Shown here one piece after another: positions 33,640-43,252 of a stretch of DNA of 64,000 nucleotides. How positions within the stretch are numbered: the first letter of the stretch is position 1; every line of letters starts with the position of its first letter. The position numbers were made by a program, and so were the translations under genes. Source of the stretch: Polluticaenibacter yanchengensis. GTDB lineage: Bacteria > Bacteroidota > Bacteroidia > Chitinophagales > Chitinophagaceae. Under the pieces are notes generated by a model. It worked only from the letters and a program-made list of their open reading frames with translations. It did no database searches and had not been told where the DNA came from. The stretch covers positions 1-64,000 of the forward strand of contig JAQGEF010000018.1 of NCBI GenBank assembly GCA_027854065.1, given 5' to 3'.

Positions 33640-34124
33640 GAGAAGTAGCGCATATACCTGCAAAAATACATACGCTTAAGAGTATTCAACCGATGCTTCA
33701 ATTATGGAAACTGCGTGGTTATAAAGTAGCATTCACTAACGGCGTTTTCGATCTGTTACATGAAGGGCATATCTTCTCATTAAGTGAGGCAGCTAAAGAG
33801 GCAGATATTCTTGTAGTAGCCATTAATAGTGATGAATCGGTTAAAAGGCTGAAAGGGCCTGAACGGCCATTGAACATCCAGGATGCCAGGGCTTTGGTTA
33901 TGGCAGCATTAACGATGGTAGATGCAGTCATCATTTTTGAGGAAGATACGCCTATTAATGTTATTACTACGGTAATGCCCGATGTATTGGTTAAAGGCGG
34001 GGATTATACTGTGGAACAGATTGCCGGGGCTAAAGAAGTGATTGCTAATGGCGGGAAAGTGGTCATTAATAAAATTATAGAAGGCATATCTACTACGGGT
34101 TTAATTGCAAAAATGAGATCCTGA
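33636..34124 (+). CDS. rfaE2: D-glycero-beta-D-manno-heptose 1-phosphate adenylyltransferase
   Basis: This nucleotidyltransferase makes ADP-heptose for LPS or S-layer glycans. The 162-residue stand-alone domain has the HxGH motif in FTNGVFDLLHEGHIFSLSEA, VAINSDESVKRLKGPERPLN with the substrate arginine, LVKGGDYTVEQIAGAKEVI, and the ISTTGLI end motif. The kinase half found in fused HldE proteins is absent, as is common in Bacteroidota. It overlaps the flippase-like gene by 4 bp (translational coupling). Proteins of this group can also be glycerol-3-phosphate cytidylyltransferase-like, but the KGGDY and ISTTG motifs favour RfaE2. Confidence 0.9.
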   Translation: MREVAHIPAKIHTLKSIQPMLQLWKLRGYKVAFTNGVFDLLHEGHIFSLSEAAKEADILVVAINSDESVKRLKGPERPLNIQDARALVMAALTMVDAVIIFEEDTPINVITTVMPDVLVKGGDYTVEQIAGAKEVIANGGKVVINKIIEGISTTGLIAKMRS

Positions 34125-34221
34125 TATTTTATCCAAAATGAATTTCAGCACTCTCCGTTTTTGTGCAGTCGATATTTGTACCTGACTTTTTTATACTTTT
34201 AAAGTTAAATAATATAAACAC

Positions 34222-34569
34222 ATGAATATAAAAGAACTTATTGGCTGGCAGGATTTTGAAAAAATAGATATGCGCGTGGGAACGATTGTAAAAGCAGAAG
34301 CATTTGCGAAGGCCAGAAAGCCTGCATATCAATTATTAATTGACTTTGGCGCTGATCTGGGCCTGAAAAAGTCCTCAGCACAGATTACGAACCTCTATCA
34401 ACCACAAGATTTAATTGGTAAGCAAATTATTGCAGTGGTTAATTTCCCACCAAAGCAGATAGCCAATTTCATCAGTGAATGCCTGGTGCTGGGGGTGCTT
34501 GGCTTGAATGGTGATGTCACATTACTGACAACCTCTTTGGGCACCGCGAACGGGCTACAGATTGCATAA
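34222..34569 (+). CDS. csaA: CsaA-type tRNA-binding/secretion chaperone-like protein
   Basis: A single OB-fold of the EMAP-II/CsaA type with 115 residues. Signatures are FEKIDMRVGTIVKAEAF, ARKPAYQLLIDFGADLGLKK, SSAQITNLYQPQDLIGKQII, and AVVNFPPKQIANFISECLVL. CsaA proteins bind tRNA and unfolded precursor proteins; in Bacillus CsaA acts as an export chaperone. The in vivo role in Bacteroidota is less clear. It follows rfaE2 by 97 bp on the same strand. Confidence 0.93.
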   Translation: MNIKELIGWQDFEKIDMRVGTIVKAEAFAKARKPAYQLLIDFGADLGLKKSSAQITNLYQPQDLIGKQIIAVVNFPPKQIANFISECLVLGVLGLNGDVTLLTTSLGTANGLQIA

Positions 34570-34603
34570 ATAGTTTACACAACTATTTGTTCAATAAAAA
34601 CAT

Positions 34604-34611
34604 TATTTTTG
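34604..34611 (+). promoter_or_regulatory. putative -7 box (TATTTTTG) for the DUF6580-type gene
   Basis: TATTTTTG fits TAnnTTTG and lies 20 bp before the ATG at 34632. It decides against an upstream start at 34587, which would place the box inside the coding region. Confidence 0.5.
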
Positions 34612-34631
34612 TAGCGCAAATTATTGTTATT

Positions 34632-35201
34632 ATGAAAATTGATAAACGTTTACTTCTTGCTTTTGTTATTTTAATTGCCGGATCGGTAATTTATAAAGTT
34701 ATTCCATATGAAACGCGTTCGGCATTTTTGGGCGCCCCGGTTTTAGCAGCATCATTATTTTCAGGCTCTGTTATTAATGAAAAGAAATACGCCTTTTTAA
34801 TTCCATTGTTAATTTTATTTTTAGGTGACCTGGTTATGCAGTTGATGCATTGGAACAACCCGGTTTATTCCCCAGGTTTCTATAGCGGTCAAATCACTAA
34901 TTACGCTTTAATTATTTCTTTAGTTACAATTGGTTTTTTTACAAACTCAAGGAAGTATGCTTCCATATTGATTGGTGCCGGTTTAACCGCTACCCTTTTC
35001 TTTCTGATGTCTAACTTTATGGTTTGGGCACAGGGTTATGGTTTGCATACGGGTAAAACTCTGAATACTTTGTATTTAACCTATATTGACGGCTTACCTT
35101 TTTATAAAAATGACCTGATAGGTACTGTTGTATTCAGCTTGGTATTCTTTACAGCTTACAATTTTGCCTTTACCAGTGAAAAGTCTCAGAAATTGGCTTA
35201 A
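34632..35201 (+). CDS. DUF6580-like integral membrane protein
   Basis: The 189-residue protein has five or six membrane helices and starts at MKIDKRLLLAFVILIAG. The sequence pattern (APVLAASLFSGSVINEKKYA, then PLLILFLGDLVMQLMHW, then YSGQITNYALIISLVTIGFF) resembles the DUF6580 putative transport proteins, which look like small ECF-type substrate components. The substrate is unknown. The gene has its own promoter box and ends at a bidirectional terminator shared with queG. Confidence 0.6.
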   Translation: MKIDKRLLLAFVILIAGSVIYKVIPYETRSAFLGAPVLAASLFSGSVINEKKYAFLIPLLILFLGDLVMQLMHWNNPVYSPGFYSGQITNYALIISLVTIGFFTNSRKYASILIGAGLTATLFFLMSNFMVWAQGYGLHTGKTLNTLYLTYIDGLPFYKNDLIGTVVFSLVFFTAYNFAFTSEKSQKLA

Positions 35202-35220
35202 TGTGTAAACTTTCTCCTAT

Positions 35221-35258
35221 AAATAAAAAGCGTGTCCGATGGACGCGCTTTTTATTTA
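35221..35258. terminator. bidirectional terminator between convergent genes
   Basis: AAATAAAAAGCGTGTCC pairs with GGACGCGCTTTTTATTT around GAT, flanked by A and T runs on both sides. Confidence 0.88.
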
Positions 35259-35268
35259 TCAACTAATA

Positions 35269-36216
35269 CTATTCTTCAAAGGTATCACCGTAAACAAAAT
35301 GAAGATTTCTTAATATACCACTATACTTACTTCTTTTTAACGAGGAGTGTTTGAATACCACTTTAAAGGTTTCTTCGGATAGCTCAAACCAATCTTCTTT
35401 ACTAAGATTCAGTATCTCTGCAATAGGTTCTAATTCTTTGTGGTTATGCGGTTTACTGAACCTGTTCCAGGGGCAGACGTCCTGGCAGGTGTCGCAGCCA
35501 AACATCCAGCCGTCAAATTTATCTTTATAGTTTGGATCTATCATGGCCGCCTTCAGTTCAATGGTATGATATGAGATACACTTGCTGCCATCAATTTCTT
35601 TTCCGGGTAAAATTGCTTCTGTGGGACAGGCATCAATGCAACGTGTACAGGAACCGCAATAATCTTTTGCATAAGGTTCATCCGGCTCTAATTTTAAATC
35701 GGTGATGAGTGTAGCGATGAAAAAAAATGAACCGGCCTGCTTGTTAATAACATTGCCATTTTTACCGATCCACCCGAGACCTGATCGTAAAGCCCATGAC
35801 CGCTCTAAAACAGGGGCACTGTCAACAAAACCACGTCCGTTCACCTCTCCTACCTGCGCCCTTAGCTCGAAAAGGAATTCATGTAACTTTGCTCTTATTA
35901 CTTCATGATAGTCCTGACCATAAGCATACTTACTGATTTTCGGTGCATCTTCTGCCTGGACCTGGGAAGGATAATAATTAAACAATAATGTAATAACAGA
36001 TTTTGCACCTGGTACGAGCAGTGACGGATTGACACGTAAATCGAAATGATTTTCCATGTATTGCATATTTCCATGCCTGCCGTTTCTTAACCATTTTTCC
36101 AACCTGGCTGCATCTGCATCCAGATACTCAGCTTTTGCAACGCCACAAAAATCAAATCCAAGTTTTTTTGCCAGGTCCTTTATTAATGATTTATTTAAAA
36201 CGGCATTTAAAAGCAT
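35269..36216 (-). CDS. queG: epoxyqueuosine reductase QueG
   Basis: QueG is the cobalamin-dependent iron-sulphur enzyme that reduces epoxyqueuosine to queuosine in tRNA (wobble base of Asn, Asp, His and Tyr tRNAs). From the ATG at 36216 it has 315 residues; a TTG four codons upstream is less likely. Key features are the general acid Asp132 in GFVDSAPVLERSWALRSGLG, cluster motif 1 CGSCTRCIDACPTEAILPG, and cluster motif 2 CDTCQDVCPWNRFS. The C-terminal HEAT-like extension of long QueG forms is short here. It ends against the convergent DUF6580-type gene. Confidence 0.95.
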   Translation of the reverse strand: MLLNAVLNKSLIKDLAKKLGFDFCGVAKAEYLDADAARLEKWLRNGRHGNMQYMENHFDLRVNPSLLVPGAKSVITLLFNYYPSQVQAEDAPKISKYAYGQDYHEVIRAKLHEFLFELRAQVGEVNGRGFVDSAPVLERSWALRSGLGWIGKNGNVINKQAGSFFFIATLITDLKLEPDEPYAKDYCGSCTRCIDACPTEAILPGKEIDGSKCISYHTIELKAAMIDPNYKDKFDGWMFGCDTCQDVCPWNRFSKPHNHKELEPIAEILNLSKEDWFELSEETFKVVFKHSSLKRSKYSGILRNLHFVYGDTFEE

Positions 36217-36523
36217 CTGAATAATCAATGAATTTGGACAAAGATATGTACATAAAAGAAATCCGGTTTATAATTGATAACTGCAGCAGCATTCAACCGT
36301 CCTCTATTCTACGGGATATTCTTACTGACAATAGCAATATAAATAATAACCAGCTCATAAAGCCGTCCTGTTTTAAAGCCTGATCCGAAAAAATCTAAAA
36401 TAAAAAAACATGTACATAAAATATATTCTATAATTAAAACGTATATATTGCGTCACTAAATCATAGACTTATAAATTCATTTTTATAAGCAACGATGATA
36501 ACATTAAACTAAAACGTATATCT
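36217..36523. other. intergenic region with TAAAACGTATAT direct repeats
   Basis: The 12-mer TAAAACGTATAT occurs at 36435-36446 and again at 36510-36521, 75 bp apart, the second ending just before the ATG at 36524. The same 8-mer TAAAACGT occurs on the minus strand at 41582-41589, directly upstream of the GntR-type regulator gene. No open frame or repeat-family member is present in this gap. Confidence 0.4.
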
Positions 36524-38528
36524 ATGCATCCAAAACACCTTATTCTTTCATTTACTGCTTTTCTTTTGGTTATCAATTGTGTTGCTCAAAAAAAAAGATA
36601 AAGTAAAATTCGGAGTTATTTTAGCCAGTGAGTTCAATACACCCGATACCGGCATTTATAAAAGTGCAGATGCTATTTACATTTTTGACCGAGGAAGTTC
36701 TAAAATGGAGGGTAATACCAAAGGCTTTTTCTCTATTGTCTTTGAAAGGCATTTAAGAATAAAAATAAATAATGCGAATGGGGTTGACGCTTCTACTATC
36801 GAGATACCTTTTTATACGTCACAGGGATTAGATGAAAAGATGCTTGCATTAAAAGGCGTAACTTTTAATTTAGAGAACAATAAAGTAAGTGAAACGGAGT
36901 TGACGAATAATATTGTCTTTACAGAAAAGATCAATAAGAACGTATCTGTAAAGAAATTTACAATGCCGGGGGTAAAAGCAGGCTCTATTGTTGATATTTT
37001 CTATAAAACCAAAAGTGATTACCTGAATAATTTTCAACCCTGGGAGTTCCAGCATAAATATCCCATCATACTAAGTGAATACGAGGTACTGATCCCTGAT
37101 TTTTTTCATTATGTGAAAGCGATGAATGTAAAGTCAAAGTTGCACCTGGATGAGAAATCAAGTTATAATGAAACATTCAGTATTATTGATAATTCTGGCA
37201 TTTCTACCGACAGGGCCACTCTTAGTGGGAACGTCACTGTCAATAAATGGCAGCTGATAAATCTACCAGGCTTAAAGGAGGAGATCTTTACAAGTTCTAT
37301 TGATAACCATATATCAAAAGTGACGTTCCAGTTAAACGGTTATCAATTTCCAAATATGGCATATAAGCCTTTAAAAGAAGACTGGCCGAAAGTATCGAAA
37401 AACCTGTTGGAAAGTGAAAGTTTTGGTGCGCCCATATTCACAAGAACCGGCTATCTTGAAGACATTCTGAAAAGCAAAAATTTAAACACCGGAAGCGATA
37501 AAGAAAAGGCTCAGAAAATCTTTGAATACGTCAGGGATAATTTTACCTGTACCAAAACCTATGGCATTTATATAGCGGAGGATGGTATTAAAAACCTATT
37601 AAAAAACAAAAACGGCAGTGCAGCGGAAATTAATTTATTGCTAACAGGATTATTAAAAAAAGCAGGCATCAACACCAGCCCGGCGATACTTAGTACCAGG
37701 GGCAATGAAAGAGTGCATACAGACTTTCCTCTGATGGATAGGTATAATTATGTTATTTCGTCCATATTTTTTGATAACGAATCTTATTTTTTAGATGCGA
37801 CCCAACCTTACTTATCTTTTGGTAACCTCCCCCTTAAATGTTATAACGGCAATGTCAGAATTTTAAATAATGAGGTTTCTGTTGCGGAATTGGAAACCCA
37901 ACATGTAATAGAAAAGAAAATTACAAGCATTATTGGAATACCGTTTGAAAAGGATAAACTGGACATTGCGATTCAAACAAATTATCCTTATTTTGAATCG
38001 TCCAGGATCAGGGAAAATATCCAAAAAAACGGGAAAGATAATTATATCAAAGAATTAAAATCCAAAATCAATAATGATTATACAGTAGATAGTGTATCTA
38101 TATTGAACATTGATGACAAAAGTGAAAAAATAGTAACCAATATTTATATCAAAGTTCCTTTAACTGAGGATGTGAATTATCTTAACCCATTATTTACAGA
38201 GGAGCAGTCAGAGTCCCCGTTTAAATCAGATACCAGGTATTACCCGGTAGAACTACCATACGCGATTAATAGCGTGATTAATACCAACATCACGTTACCA
38301 GAAGGATATGAAATATCTGAAGCACCAAAATCGGAAAAAGTCGCATTTATGGAATCTTTGGTTCATTATAATTACCTGGTGGCTAAAAAGAAAAATGAAA
38401 TTCAGTTGAACTGTGTTAATAATGTAAAGCAGACTTTTTTTGAGGCAGAGGATTATCCCCATTTAAAATCCTATTACAATTACATTATTAATAAATCTAA
38501 AGAACAGTTTGTAATAAAAAAACTATAA
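36524..38528 (+). CDS. exported DUF3857 protein with degenerate transglutaminase domain, A9 frameshift
   Basis: From the ATG at 36524 a clear signal peptide is read (MHPKHLILSFTAFLLVINCV, then AQKK), but a stop follows immediately. The main 649-residue frame opens one base out of phase at 36579 (GTG). The switch lies in an A9 run at 36588-36596; with eight A the two parts join as AQKKDKVKFGVIL. The mature part has an N-terminal DUF3857 domain and a transglutaminase-like core. There the Cys position reads GSAAEINLLLTGLLKKAGI and the His position reads YNYVIS, so the catalytic Cys and His are missing; FLDAT keeps the Asp. It is probably periplasmic. It overlaps the next gene at TAATG. Confidence 0.75.
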
Positions 38529-40438
38529 TGAAAAAAGCAATATTGTTTACTCTAACCATACTTTATAATATACTCCTGAGCGCCCAGGGAGATTATAATA
38601 TTCTTAAAATAAACCCGGACCTTTTAAAAAATGCTAATGTTGTAAAACGGGTTGAACAGACAGAGATTGATTTAACCAAACTGGACAAGGTTGTTACAAA
38701 AACAAAAGTGGCGTACACTATTTTAAACAAGAATGCAGACAAATATGCTTATTTATCGTTACCATACAATAAGCTTTCATCCATTAACAGCATGAACGCT
38801 AACTTGTACGATGCATTCGGTATCAAGATTAAATCTTCAAAAAAAAGTGATATCAATGATGAAAGCAATTCCAGCAATTCAAATCTTGCGGATGATGACA
38901 GGCTGAAATGGATCAACTTTTTTCATAAGACCTATCCCTACACCGTAGAGTTTGAATATGAAATGACCGCAAAATACAGCATGTTTATTCCCGGTGCTTA
39001 TCCGGTTTATGGGGCAAATATGTCTGCTGAAAAAACAAGCTATCAGGTAATCACCAATCCTGGCTACCAGTTGAGACACAGAGAAAGAAATCTTTCTATA
39101 AAACCAACAATAACAGACCATAAAAATACGACTACCTATTCATGGGAATTACCGGCAGTAAACGCATTTTTAAGTGAAGAGTTCATGACACCATGGAAGA
39201 GTATTCTACCATCAATAAGCGTTGCGCCATCAACCTTCTACCTGGAGGGATTCCAGGGTAATATGAGTTCATGGAAAGACTTTGGTTTGTTTCAACAGCA
39301 ACTACTAACCGGTAAAGACATCCTCCCGGACCATTTAAAACAATATGTTTCAAGTGTAGTGGCTTCATCGAAATCTCAAAAAGAAACCATTAATACATTG
39401 TTCCGCTATCTTCAGAATAACACCCGGTATATCAGCATACAGTTAGGCGTTGGTGGTTGGCAACCACATGATGCTAAATTTGTAGCAGACAAAAAATTCG
39501 GCGATTGCAAAGCTTTAACCAATTTCATGGGCGCATTACTGAAAGAAGCAAAAATACCTTCTCACTATGCACTTATTAAAGCCGGAAGAAACTTAAGCGA
39601 CCGGGAATTCGAAGAGGATTTTGTTTCCAGCCAATTCAACCATGTAATATTATGTGTTCCTAATAATAAAGATACTGTTTGGCTGGAATGTACCAGCAAT
39701 ATTATAGAGCCGGGTTTTCTTGGTTCATTCACTCAAAACAGGCCGGCATTATTAATTACTGAAAATGGTGGTATACTGGTAAGAACACCTGTTTACAATT
39801 ACAACAAGAACTTAAAGACAAGGACTGTAAAGGCTACAGTGTTACCACAGGGAGGATTAGACATTAATATTACGACCCGTTATAAAAACATGCAACAGGA
39901 ACCGAAACTTTCATTATACAAAAACTTTTCGGAAAATGATTTGAAAGACGAATTGACCAATACATTCCAACTGGCAAGCTATTCTATAAATAGTCACAAT
40001 TACAGTATTCCTGACAGTACTATCCCCGAAATTATTGAGACATTAAATATCTCCACAGAAAAATATTGCCAGGTCAGCGGTAAAAGAATTTTTATTGTAT
40101 CAAATATCATTACCAAAAACAACATATCGCCTAAAACAGACAGCACAAAAAAATACGATTTCTTTTTTGGAAGCGGGTTTGTAGAAACAGACACCATTAA
40201 TATACAGTTACCGGGAGGTTATAAACCAGAGAGTAAATTAATTGATGTTGCATATAAAACAGTGTTTGGGAATTACCGGTATAGCCAATCTTTTGTAAAT
40301 AATACACTGACGACTATCAGAACCTTTGAAAAGTTCGATAATGTTTATAAAGTGGGGTTATACAATGAAGCGGCAGAGTTTTATACCAAAGTTTACAAAA
40401 CAGACCGGGCAAAATCAGTATTTGTAAAAGAAGAATAA
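38528..40438 (+). CDS. exported DUF3857/transglutaminase-core protein
   Basis: The 636-residue protein has a signal peptide (MKKAILFTLTILYNILLSAQ), a DUF3857 domain (KVAYTILNKNADKYAYLSLP, then FFHKTYPYTVEFEYEMTAKY) and a transglutaminase-like core with a plausible catalytic set: Cys in KFGDCKALTNFMGALLKEAK, His in SQFNHVILCVPN, and an acidic residue in VWLECTSN, where Glu stands in for the usual Asp. A DUF3858-like C-terminal part follows. The substrate is unknown; such pairs are common in Bacteroidota envelopes. It is translationally coupled to the preceding paralogue, which lacks the Cys and His, so the two may form an active/inactive pair. Confidence 0.85.
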   Translation: MKKAILFTLTILYNILLSAQGDYNILKINPDLLKNANVVKRVEQTEIDLTKLDKVVTKTKVAYTILNKNADKYAYLSLPYNKLSSINSMNANLYDAFGIKIKSSKKSDINDESNSSNSNLADDDRLKWINFFHKTYPYTVEFEYEMTAKYSMFIPGAYPVYGANMSAEKTSYQVITNPGYQLRHRERNLSIKPTITDHKNTTTYSWELPAVNAFLSEEFMTPWKSILPSISVAPSTFYLEGFQGNMSSWKDFGLFQQQLLTGKDILPDHLKQYVSSVVASSKSQKETINTLFRYLQNNTRYISIQLGVGGWQPHDAKFVADKKFGDCKALTNFMGALLKEAKIPSHYALIKAGRNLSDREFEEDFVSSQFNHVILCVPNNKDTVWLECTSNIIEPGFLGSFTQNRPALLITENGGILVRTPVYNYNKNLKTRTVKATVLPQGGLDINITTRYKNMQQEPKLSLYKNFSENDLKDELTNTFQLASYSINSHNYSIPDSTIPEIIETLNISTEKYCQVSGKRIFIVSNIITKNNISPKTDSTKKYDFFFGSGFVETDTINIQLPGGYKPESKLIDVAYKTVFGNYRYSQSFVNNTLTTIRTFEKFDNVYKVGLYNEAAEFYTKVYKTDRAKSVFVKEE

Positions 40439-40456
40439 CTGAAACGGCTATCCGCA

Positions 40457-40510
40457 AAACAATAATGGCTGTCATCCTTAATATCTTAAGTGTTACAGCC
40501 ATTATTGTTT
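40457..40510. terminator. bidirectional terminator between convergent genes
   Basis: AAACAATAATGGCTGT and ACAGCCATTATTGTTT are perfectly complementary (16 bp) around a 22-nt loop, between the DUF3857 gene and the GntR-type gene. Confidence 0.9.
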
Positions 40511-40530
40511 AAAGATGCAGTTGACATTTA

Positions 40531-41565
40531 TTATATTGAAGGTCGGACTGTCAATTTAAAAGGCACTTCATAATGTTCTAATGACTTGTTCAATATTGCT
40601 TCAGCAGCTTTTGCGCCCATTACCTCAAAATTTGTACTGATTGTAGTAATACCATTCAGGATGATTTTTTTCAATGGTGTTTCATTATATGAAATCACCC
40701 CCACATCTTTCCCAACTTTCAGTTTGTGTTTCAAAATATTTTCAACTAGTGTCACTAAATCACCTTCCATTAGATTGATGTAAACCTCTCCCTTTTTAAC
40801 AGTGTATGTATTAATATCTTTAATGACATCCGTTTTCATTTTGTGCACTTTGCCAAACTTCAGGAATCCTTTCAATATCTCATTCGGATAATATGAAGCT
40901 TCAGGAAAGATAATTTTAATAGCTTCATACTTCGACAAAAGTTCTTTGGCCTGTTCAAGCGTTTCAAAAATATCCTTTTCAAAATTTTCATAAACCGCTG
41001 CAAAGTCCCCTGTTACACCCTGTACTAATTTATCCAATAACAAAAGTTTCTCTTTCGGAATGGTATTCAGTACCTCGTAAGCGTTTTCTGCGCCATCCAA
41101 AAAGTGAGGAATGACTACATAATAGTCGTAATCATTTGTATTATTCGCTACCAGTTTTTTGAAGTAGTTAAAATCATTATTGTATATAAAAAAATCGATA
41201 GTGGCCTGTTCCGCTAAAGTTCTGACAAACGCATCATAGACAATCTTTTTATGAGCACTCAGCTTATTAAACAGTAAGCAAATTTTAATGGTTTTATCGA
41301 CCTCCGTATTTTTTACGAAATAGCCTTTTCCAGGAACTGACCCCAGGATACCTAACTGTTTTAAATACTTGTAGCCTTTCTCCGCTGTATCCCTTGATAT
41401 TTCAAATTCAAAACTCAACTCATTAATGGACGGGAGTATCTCATCCTTTTTAATAGCGCCTTCTGCAATTGCATTTTTAATACAATTTGCCAATTGCATA
41501 TATTTCGGATTGGCAGAATGAAAGTCAATATTCAAATATTGATAAATGAGTGGCTTTTTAATCAT
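40531..41565 (-). CDS. GntR-type regulator with LacI-like sensor domain
   Basis: The 344-residue protein has an N-terminal GntR winged helix (YMQLANCIKNAIAEGAIKKD, then LPSINELSFEFEISRDTAEK, then YLKQLGILGSVPGKGYFVKN). A periplasmic-binding-protein-like effector domain follows (IKICLLFNKLSAHKKIVYDA, then DVGVISYNETPLKKIILNGI). This fusion is common in Bacteroidota carbohydrate regulators, and the ligand is probably a sugar, though unknown here. It faces the DUF3857 operon. The 8-mer TAAAACGT upstream of it also occurs twice upstream of that operon, which may be its operator. Confidence 0.88.
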   Translation of the reverse strand: MIKKPLIYQYLNIDFHSANPKYMQLANCIKNAIAEGAIKKDEILPSINELSFEFEISRDTAEKGYKYLKQLGILGSVPGKGYFVKNTEVDKTIKICLLFNKLSAHKKIVYDAFVRTLAEQATIDFFIYNNDFNYFKKLVANNTNDYDYYVVIPHFLDGAENAYEVLNTIPKEKLLLLDKLVQGVTGDFAAVYENFEKDIFETLEQAKELLSKYEAIKIIFPEASYYPNEILKGFLKFGKVHKMKTDVIKDINTYTVKKGEVYINLMEGDLVTLVENILKHKLKVGKDVGVISYNETPLKKIILNGITTISTNFEVMGAKAAEAILNKSLEHYEVPFKLTVRPSI

Positions 41566-41645
41566 AACTATAAAATGTGCAACGTTTTAAAGTTTCAGAA
41601 GCATCCAAATTTAGGATTTTTAAATGATTTCAACGGTTTTATAAA

Positions 41646-41672
41646 AAATAGCCACTAAAAAGCGGCTATTTT
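41646..41672 (-). terminator. intrinsic terminator of the dGTPase gene
   Basis: AAAATAGCC pairs with GGCTATTTT around ten bases, about 40 bp past the stop of the minus-strand dgt gene. Confidence 0.75.
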
Positions 41673-41708
41673 AACTCAATTTATACATAAAACCAATGAT
41701 AAAGCAGA

Positions 41709-43127
41709 TTATACATTAGTAATCAGGTTCATCCCGTTTATCTTTTTATACAAGTCCACCGCATATAAATCTGTCATACTGGTTATATAATCTACGATAC
41801 TCATTAAATTTTCATAAAAGCTTTGTTCGTTATAATCAATAATGAATTGAGCAGGAATTAATTTCAGGAGTTTTTTATTAAGCGGGTTAGATTCGTGAAA
41901 AATGACACCAGTAAACGTTTTTAGCAACTCCCCGATCACCTTATAACCTGCTACTTCAATTTCAACAATACTGGTATGATTGTATAAATACTTCACCGAC
42001 CAGTCATCGATCTGCTTAATGGCCTTTAACTGATGTGCAGGTAAAAGATCAAGTAAAGAATCATTTAATTTACCTTGCAATAACGCTTCTTCATTATTCA
42101 TAAAAACATTACTGATATTTTCTACCAGTAATCCGATTAGCATTGCCCTCAGGTATTGAATCTTATTGTTATCGTCATTAATTCTTTCATATTGCTCTTT
42201 TATATTACTGATATTAAAATACCGATGTTGTCCATCAAACATATCCATATATAATTCGGTAATACCCTCAAGTGAAATAATGCCCAGTCGATGGGCATCT
42301 TCCAGGTCTATGATCCTGTAACAGATATCATCAGCCGCTTCCACAATATATACAAAAGGATGGCGGGCATAAATATTCTTATCTTCATTGAGTTTTGGAA
42401 TGCCTAACGTATCGGCTATATCTTTCCATACATTAATATCGCTATCAAAAAATCCTGATTTCTTTGTATGCAGGCTGCTTTTATTAAAACCGCTGGTAGA
42501 ATCGGTTGGGTATTTTACGATTGAAGCCAGTGTCGCATAAGTAAGTTTGTATCCCCCCGGCTCATTCTCTCCAAAAGCATGGGTTAAGGTCCTGATAGCG
42601 TTCGCATTTCCCTCAAATTTCAGAAAGTCCAACTGCTGATTCGTTGACAGTTTACTTTCAAATATTCCTTTTTCATAAGCCGGCAGATTTTCAAAAAAAT
42701 AGCGGATCGCATCTTCACCGCTATGGCCAAATGGAGGATTACCAATATCATGTGCCAGGCATGCCGCCCCAATTACCGATGAAAATTCATATTTGTAGAA
42801 ATCCCTGAAACCTTCCGGCTCTTCAGCATATTTACCAGCTATTCTTTGACCGATTGAACTGGCCAGGGAACGCCCGACTGACGCTACTTCTAAACTATGA
42901 GTAAGACGGTTGTGAACAAATACAGTACCCGGCAGTGGGAAAACCTGCGTTTTATTTTGCAATCTTCTGAAGGCACTTGAGAAAATAATCCTATCGTAAT
43001 CTCTCTGGAATGAATTGCGATTCAAACCCGTTGTACTATTTACGGATTTCTTTTTTCCTGTCCTGGTATTATTATATAACCTGTTCCACTGCATCATAGG
43101 CATGCAATTTATAGAATATTTCATCAT
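41709..43127 (-). CDS. dgt: deoxyguanosinetriphosphate triphosphohydrolase (dNTPase)
   Basis: This HD-domain enzyme splits dGTP (and often other dNTPs) to the nucleoside and tripolyphosphate and so limits dNTP pools; some members also restrict phages. The 472-residue protein has FQRDYDRIIFSSAFRRLQNK, TQVFPLPGTVFVHNRLTHSL with the first metal His, CLAHDIGNPPFGHSGEDAIR with the HD pair, and VYIVEAADDICYRIIDLEDA with the late Asp ligand. This is the long Dgt type. It is a single gene with its own terminator, on the same strand as the esterase upstream but 125 bp away. Confidence 0.93.
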   Translation of the reverse strand: MMKYSINCMPMMQWNRLYNNTRTGKKKSVNSTTGLNRNSFQRDYDRIIFSSAFRRLQNKTQVFPLPGTVFVHNRLTHSLEVASVGRSLASSIGQRIAGKYAEEPEGFRDFYKYEFSSVIGAACLAHDIGNPPFGHSGEDAIRYFFENLPAYEKGIFESKLSTNQQLDFLKFEGNANAIRTLTHAFGENEPGGYKLTYATLASIVKYPTDSTSGFNKSSLHTKKSGFFDSDINVWKDIADTLGIPKLNEDKNIYARHPFVYIVEAADDICYRIIDLEDAHRLGIISLEGITELYMDMFDGQHRYFNISNIKEQYERINDDNNKIQYLRAMLIGLLVENISNVFMNNEEALLQGKLNDSLLDLLPAHQLKAIKQIDDWSVKYLYNHTSIVEIEVAGYKVIGELLKTFTGVIFHESNPLNKKLLKLIPAQFIIDYNEQSFYENLMSIVDYITSMTDLYAVDLYKKINGMNLITNV

Positions 43128-43252
43128 TCTTTATCAATCTGCAATATTCCTTATTAGAATTAATAACACCAGCCAGGCCGGCTAAAATCCATTAGTAATA
43201 AAACAACTGCATAGCACCTAAAGCGTCCTTATATCTTAGTAATACCAGCTTT

